In this document: piece after piece, positions 58,301 to 64,000 of the stretch | Layout of the letters: every line of letters begins with the position of its first letter | How positions within the stretch are numbered: the stretch's first letter is position 1 | Source of the DNA: Dactylorhiza incarnata | Taxonomy: Eukaryota; Streptophyta; Magnoliopsida; Asparagales; Orchidaceae | Direction: 5' to 3' | Length of the DNA stretch: 64,000 nt | NCBI GenBank assembly: GCA_033032865.1 | Contig: JAWHQI010000613.1 | Span: 1-64,000, forward strand | Program-made: the position numbers and the translations under genes | The notes under the pieces: generated by a model | Database searches by the model: none | The model's input: the letters and a program-made list of their open reading frames with translations, nothing else | What the model was told of the DNA's origin: nothing

Positions 58301-59702
58301 TCATTTTAGTGGTCAATATACAGGGGGTTGCAATGGTAACGAGGGCTCCTTTTGACACATAAACTGTAACAGCCATAACTTTTGATCTGGTTGTCCGATT
58401 TTTGGGCACAACACCTTTTTGGAAAGAGCTCGGAGCCCAACATCCAATGGAGATCAAATTTTACCCATCTAGTTTGTTTAGTGGTCAATATACAGCTGGT
58501 TTGTAATAATGTATTTAGCTCGAAAGGAGACCTAAGCTTTAAAGATCCATAACTTTTTATCCGGTTGTCCGATTTTCGCCCACAATACCTTTTCGTAATG
58601 AGATCGGAGCCCACAATCCAATGAAGAACGAATTTAACCCATTCAAGGTCGTTTAGAGGTCGATATACAGTGGGTTGTAGTGGTAATGCGAGATTTAGCT
58701 CCAAATGACACATAAATTTCAAAATGAAAGAATTTTAGATGCGGTTTGTAGTGAAAGTGAGAGATTTAGCTCCAAATGACACTCAAACTTTAAACAACAA
58801 TAACTTTTGATCTGGTTGCCTGATTTTACCCCATACAACACCATTTAGGAATGATATCGGAGCCCTACATTCATTGAAGCACAAATTTTACCCATTACAG
58901 TTCATTTAGTTGTCTATATTGAGCGGGTTGCACTGTCAATGCAAAATGTAGCTCCAAATGACACCTAAACTTCAAACAGGCATAACTTTTTATCAGGTTG
59001 TGCGATTTTTGCCCACAACACCTCTTCGAGATGAGCTCTGAACCCTACATTCAATGGAGAGCAAGTTGTACCCAATGTAGTTCATTTAGTTGTCGATATA
59101 CATTGAGTTGAAGTGGTAATGTGGGACTTAGCTCCAACTGACACCTAAACTTCAAATAGTTATAACTTTAGATCCGGATGTCCGGATTTTGCCAAAACAC
59201 CTTTTCGGAAAGAGCTCAGAGCCATACATCCTTAGGAGAATAGGATTTACTCGATCAAGTTCATTTAGTGGTCGACGTATAGTGGATTGCAGTAGAAATG
59301 AGGGAGTTTGCTCCAATTGGCACCTAAACTTCAAACATCCATAACTTTTGATCCGGTTGTCTGATTTTTACCCACAACGCCTTTTTAGAATGATATTGGA
59401 GCCCTGCATCCATTGGACAACAAATTTTACTCATTCCAGTTCGTTTGTGGTTGATCTACAGTGGGTTGTAGGGAAACATGAGAGATTTAGCTCCAAATGA
59501 CTCTCAGACATTAAACTGCAACAACTTTTGATCCGGTTGCCTGATTTGACCACACAACACCTTTTCGAACTGAGCTCATAGCACTACATTCATTGGAGCA
59601 CAAGTTTTACCCATTCCAGTTCATTTAGTTGTCAATATTTAGAGTGTTGCAGCGGTAATGCGAAATTTCGCTCCAAATGACACATAAACTTCTAACAGAC
59701 AT
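55302..59702. repeat. Satellite array, block 4
   Basis: Resumes in monomer E with the right-hand CCTTC target-site copy of element 2, then monomers F, G, H', H and HOR starts near 55974, 57465 and 58965. It is interrupted at the start of monomer E by the outer solo LTR at 59703. No gene is seen. Confidence 0.95.
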
Positions 59703-61250
59703 TGTTTACCCGGAAAACCGCTCCTCGGTTTGAATCATTCTCGGACCGGGCGAACTGCTAGATCAAGCCGCTGGTGTTTACCCGGAAGACCGCTTTCAAT
59801 AGGTTTACTCGCAGACCGTGCGGTCGGCGGATCCAAGTCGCCCGGCTCAGGCTGTACAGGTTCCATCAGCACCGGCTAGCACAGGTCGGGCGGTCTGACA
59901 TAATTCAGACCGCCACCAAGTACTAAAGATAATCCATGCCCAAGTCCAACAGGGCAAGTCACGGTCTCAAGTCGGATATTGTGCGGTTTGTGCCATGGAG
60001 ATAAGCCAAGGTTCGAGGTCAAAGAACAAGCCGCGGTCTCAAGACAGAGACCACTCGGATAGCATCGTCGCCTTGGCCGCATCATCTTCAGCTTCTGGTC
60101 AGACAGGTCGGAAGGGCAAGCCGCCAAGCCGCGCGGCTTCTTTCTTTCTTTCCTTCTTTGTGTATCCCGTCACCGCCTGCCCGTTTCTCCTATACCCGGG
60201 CAGGCGGTTATTTTATCCCTGCCCATTCGGGCAGGCCCCCAAGCCTACAAATAGGGGGCGGCACTGTTCCCAAGACACACACACTCGAATCTAGGAGCTC
60301 GCTTGTTTGAGCTGCGGACTCGAGTTTCCCGTCTTGCGGATTGTCTGACCGGCCGGCTTCTCTTTTCCTGCACTTGTAAACGCCTCATTTTAATCAAAGG
60401 AAAGCCCGTCACAGGAGTGGCATTCGCCGTGACGGGCGAAGTCTGGCCTCGACCGCTCCTAGCGGTCTCATCCTTCCACCCAAACAGTAACCGGCAACCC
60501 GCAGCCTCCGGTTTCCTTCGGAGGTGCGATTTCGGACTCAACAGCTGGGTTCCAGGGTCAGCGGCTCCCAGTCCAGGGTAAACCAAGTCGGGTGGTCTGA
60601 TGTCATTTCGGACCACCTCCAAGATTGAAGATTGCCAAAAGCCATGGCAAGTAGGTGAGCCGCGGTCTCAGATCGGAGACCACCCGGGTTGTATCATGAA
60701 GATCAGCCAAAGTCACGTCCAGAAGGCAGGTCGCGGTCTCAAGCCGAAGGCCGCTCGTTTTGCATCATTGCCTTGGTCACGGCATCTTCAGCCTCTAGGT
60801 CAGACGGGTCGGAAGGGCAATCCGTCAAGCCGCGCGGCTTCTTTCTTTTCTTCTTTGTGTATCCCGTCACCGCCTGCCCGTTTCTCCTGTACCCGGGCAG
60901 GCGGTTATTTTATCCATGCCCATTCGGACAAGCCACCTAGCCTATAAATAGGGGGCGGCACTGTTCACAGGACAGGCACACTCAAATCCGAAAGCTCGCT
61001 TGTTTGAGCTGCGGCCTCGAGTTTCCGGTCTTGCGACTAGTCTAGCCGGTCGGCTTCTTCTTTACTGCATTTGTAACCCGCTGTAACAGCTTCTCTTTAA
61101 TCAAAGGAAAGCCCGTCGTAGGAGTGGCATTTGCCGCGGCGGGCGAAATCTGGCCTAGACCGCCGCTAGCGGTCTAAATTCTCTAACCAAATAGTAACCG
61201 ATAATCCGCAACCCTCGATTTCCTTCGGAGGCACACTTTTGAATCGAACA
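59703..61250 (+). mobile_element. Outer solo LTR (element 2 subfamily), split by a nested LTR
   Basis: Left part 59703-59774 (TGTTTACCCGGAAAACCGCT and on), right part 60549-61250, ending AATCGAACA like element 2; about 774 bp without the insertion. Flanks are GACAT (59698-59702) and GGCAT (61251-61255), a target-site duplication with one changed base; uninterrupted monomer E reads AACAGGCATAAC here. It has a TATA box near 60946 and the usual AAAGCCCGTCG block. No internal domain. Confidence 0.9.
59775..60543 (+). mobile_element. Nested solo LTR (element 1 subfamily)
   Basis: 769 bp, TGTTTACCCGGAAGACCGC to CTCAACA, flanked by a perfect duplication GCTGG (59770-59774 and 60544-60548) of outer-LTR sequence. 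Its TATA position reads TACAAATA near 60244, a mutated box. It shows that the element 1 subfamily was still active after the outer LTR was in place. Confidence 0.92.
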
Positions 61251-61866
61251 GGCATAACTTTTGATTTGTATGTTTGATTTTTGCCCACATCACCTTTTCG
61301 GAATATGCTCGGAGGCATACATCCAATGGAGCACAATTATAAACCCTTCCAGCTCATTTTAGTGGTCAATATACAGGGGGTTGCAATGGTGACGAGGGCT
61401 CCTCTTGACACATAAACTGTAACAGCCATAACTTTTGATCTGGTTGTCCGATTTTTACGCACAACACCTTTTTGGAAAGAGCTCGGAGCCCTGCATCCAA
61501 TGGAGAGCAAATTTTACCTATCCAGTTTGTTTAGTGGTCAATATACAGCGGATTTGTAATAATGTATTTAGCTCGAAAGGAGACCTAAGCTTTAAAGATC
61601 CATAACTTTTTATCGGGTTGTCCGATTTTCGCCCACAATACCTTTTTGTAATGAGATCGGAGCCCAAAATCCAATGGAGAACAAATTTAACACATTCAAG
61701 GTCGTTTAGAGGTCGATATATAGGCGGTTGTAGTGGTAATGCGAGATTTAGCTCCAAATGACACATAAATTTCAAAATGAAAGAATTTTAGATTCAGTTT
61801 GTAGTGAAAGTGAGAGATTTAGCTCCAAATGACACTCAAACTTTAAACATCAATAACTTTTGATCC
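61251..61866. repeat. Satellite array, block 5
   Basis: About 616 bp of satellite: most of monomer E, then F, G, H' and the first ~35 bp of H. It is interrupted by the 5' LTR of element 3. No gene is seen. Confidence 0.94.
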
Positions 61867-62635
61867 TGTTTACCCGGGAGACCGCTTCCAATAGAGTTAT
61901 TCGCAGACCGGGCGGTTTGAAGTTATAAGTCGCCCAGTTCAGCTTTTACAAAGCCCATCAACACCAACTAGCACAGGCCGGGCGGTCTGACGTAATTCAG
62001 ACGGCCTTCAAGTACTGAAGATTATCAAAGTCCATAATAGCAAGTCGCGGTCTCAAGACGGAGACCGCACGGGTTATACAATGAAGACAAGCCAAGGCCC
62101 GAGTCCAAAGGACAAGCCTCGGTCTCAAGACAGAGACCGCTCGGATTGCATCGTCACCTTGGTCGCGTCATCTTCAACCTCTGGTCAGACAGGTCGGAAG
62201 GGCAAGCCGCCAAGCTGCGCGGCTTCTTTCTTTTCTTCTTTGTGTATCCCGTCACCGCCTGCCCGTTTCTCCTGTACCCGGGCATGCGGTTATTTTATCC
62301 CTGCCCGTTCTTGCAGGCCCCCAAGCCTATAAATAGGGGGCGGCACTGTTCCCAAGGGACACACACTCGAATCTAGGAGCTCGCTTGTTTGAGCTGCGGT
62401 CTCGAGTTTCCCGTCTTGCGGACTGTCTGACCGGCCGACTTCTCTTTTCCTGCACTTGTAACCGCTGTAACCACCTCATTTTAATAAAAGGAAAGTCCAT
62501 CACAGGAGTGGCATTCGCCGTGACGGGCGAAGTCCGGCCTCGACCGCTGCTAGCGGTCTCATTTTCCCCACCTCAAAAGTAACCGGCAACCCGCAACCTT
62601 CGATTTCCTTCGGAGGTGCGATTTCGGACTCAACA
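61867..62635 (+). repeat. Element 3, 5' LTR (769 bp)
   Basis: TGTTTACCCGGGAGACCGC to CTCAACA, with TATAAATA at 62328-62335 and the conserved GGAGTGGCATTCGCC block near 62503. Confidence 0.93.
62328..62335 (+). promoter_or_regulatory. TATA box of element 3 5' LTR
   Basis: TATAAATA followed by GGGGGCGGC, as in the other LTRs. Confidence 0.8.
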
Positions 62636-62660
62636 GAAACACGCGACCTTCAGATCGCGG
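62636..62660 (+). other. Primer-binding region of element 3 (unusual)
   Basis: GAAACACGCGACCTTCAG directly follows the LTR, then ATCGCGG; CGCGA and TCGCG can pair. Same as elements 1 and 2. Confidence 0.4.
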
Positions 62661-62684
62661 ATTGTCGGTGAAATCCTCACTACA

Positions 62685-64000
62685 ATGTCAGACCGTCAGT
62701 TCCCCCTTGGAGACCGCTCCGATCGCAGCAGAGGACTCTTTGTGGGAAGCCCTGGAGCAATCAAGGAGGGAAGCCGAGCGGGCTCAGAGGGCCACTGATC
62801 AGCGACTTGAAGCGATCAGTCAGACTTTAGCAATGCTAACCGAGCGGCTAGTTCCACAGCAAGCCATGGCTAATCAGGCGGTAACCCCGGTCCCTCCTCC
62901 ACCTCCTCCTTACCCGCTACCACAAGCCGCTAACTTCCAGCCCCAGTAAGAAGGCTTTGCGGCTAGGCAAAACTTCTATCAGGAAGTCGCGCACAGCATG
63001 CCGGCTCGAGTCCTCGACTTCCAGGGGGCGGCTTCTCATGCTGCCCACGTTTCCTACCCGCAAGAAGGTGTGGCCCGTCATTCCTACCTGCCAGAAGCTG
63101 CGGCCCGATCCTCTTACCAAGCGGCTTGCACGCGACTACCCGCAGTTCCGGCGACTTATTATCCTGCTCCTCTATATGAAGATATGGAGGAAACTTCTCC
63201 CTTTGTGGACGAAGTCCGAGGGGAACCAGTCCCTAATAATTTCAGAGAGCCTCGCCTGCCAGCTTTCAATGGGGAGACAGATCCCACGGTTCACTTACAA
63301 GCCTTCGAGTCAGCCATCGCTCTTAGAACCTTAACTGATGCAACTAAGTGCAAGCTTCTTGTAACCTCCTTTGAAGGACAAGCAAGGGAGTGGTTTTACG
63401 GGTTGCACCCCATGTCAATCCATTGTTTCGCTGAGCTACAAAGGGAATTTCTGTTGAGATTCTCTACCTCAAAGAAGAGAAAAAGTGGCCCGGCAGCCCT
63501 TTTTGATATAAAACAGCGGGAAGACGAGACGTGGGCTCGTTTCGTAGACCGCTTCCAAAAAGAGATAATGGAAGTCCAAAAGTTGGATCCGGAGTTGTAT
63601 TGGGTTGCCCTCATCCATGACTTAAGAAGAGAGAGCCCCCTAAAATTTGAAGCAAATATAAGGGAGCCTAGGACTTATCAGGAAATGATAAGTTTGACAA
63701 ATATGTTTATTAGAGGAGAGAAGAGCAATCCAGGCTACGTCGCAAAGCTGGTAAGCGACAAGGAGCAGTCAAATCCGTCTTTCCATCATCCGCCAACAAA
63801 TCATTCCCACTTTGAACCCCGATCCCAAAGGGGGAGAAACTACAAAAATAAGCAACCATTCATGGGTCATCAGCGGTTTCAAGATCAGAAACCACCATTG
63901 GCCATCGCTACCGCTCCATCCGCTCCTCTTCCGCAAATCATGCCGGTATATTTACAGAATATACTTCGCAGCCAGCTCCAGTCCTTCCATCCACTCAATA
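62685..64000 (+). pseudogene. gag: Element 3 gag (broken, incomplete)
   Basis: ATG at 62685 (MSDRQFPL). One base is gained near 62700-62720 relative to element 2, moving the frame. A TAA at 62947-62949 stands where element 1 has CAA. The gag domain (HLQAFESAIALRTLTDATKC, EWFYGLHP) then runs open through about 63290-63950, with an in-frame gain of three bases near 63625, and a probable one-base loss near 63955. The knuckle, protease and pol lie beyond the window. Confidence 0.88.

Larger units (their letters stand above)
61867..64000 (+). mobile_element. Element 3: Tat-lineage LTR retrotransposon, cut by the window end
   Basis: 5' LTR, leader and the first part of gag. It belongs to the element 1 subfamily by its LTR end (GGACTCAACA) and by gag sequence. 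The left flank GATCC (61862-61866) would be one copy of the target-site duplication; the other lies outside the window. Confidence 0.92.

Overview
The window is plant nuclear DNA, very probably from pericentromeric or other heterochromatin of a flowering plant. It consists of a tandem satellite array (about 31 kb in total) into which Ty3/gypsy LTR retrotransposons of the Tat lineage have inserted. I see no ordinary host gene, tRNA or rRNA. The plant assignment rests on the element type (gag-protease-RT-RNase H-second archaeal-type RNase H-integrase, with antisense genes downstream of integrase), on plant-like small introns, and on the ~180-bp satellite. The species cannot be told from the sequence.

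Layout: satellite 1-10506; element 1 (decayed full-length Tat element, + strand) 10507-24001; satellite 24002-35787; solo LTR A (- strand) 35788-36618; 63 bp of satellite; solo LTR B (- strand) 36682-37654; satellite 37655-41530; element 2 (young, almost intact, + strand) 41531-55301; satellite 55302-59702; a solo LTR 59703-61250 with a second solo LTR nested at 59775-60543; satellite 61251-61866; element 3 (+ strand) from 61867 to the window end. The elements and LTRs form three related subfamilies: element 1, element 3 and the nested solo LTR; element 2 and the outer solo LTR; and solo LTRs A and B.

The satellite is a higher-order repeat (HOR). Eight diverged ~173-183-bp monomers (called A to H here) plus one fixed ~70-bp truncated monomer (H') recur every ~1.49-1.50 kb. 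I count 21 HOR starts. In the first ~8.4 kb two HOR variants alternate, giving a ~2.99-kb super-repeat. One HOR near 28.7 kb lacks monomer B.

The most interesting biology is in the 6 kb between integrase and the 3' LTR of elements 1 and 2. Both carry (i) a conserved non-coding block followed by four tandem ~77-bp hairpins whose arms differ from copy to copy yet remain complementary, and (ii) two genes on the opposite strand, each with its own TATA box. Gene A has three exons with matching splice sites in both copies and an intact spliced frame in element 2 (572 codons); its first exon resembles the plant 'putative gypsy type transposon' family (PF04195). Gene B encodes a lysine-rich, coiled-coil protein. 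LTRs and spacers of all these elements are studded with a CCG-NN-CGG palindrome. The sense genes would make capsid, protease, reverse transcriptase and integrase; the antisense genes may regulate or assist the element, which is inference.
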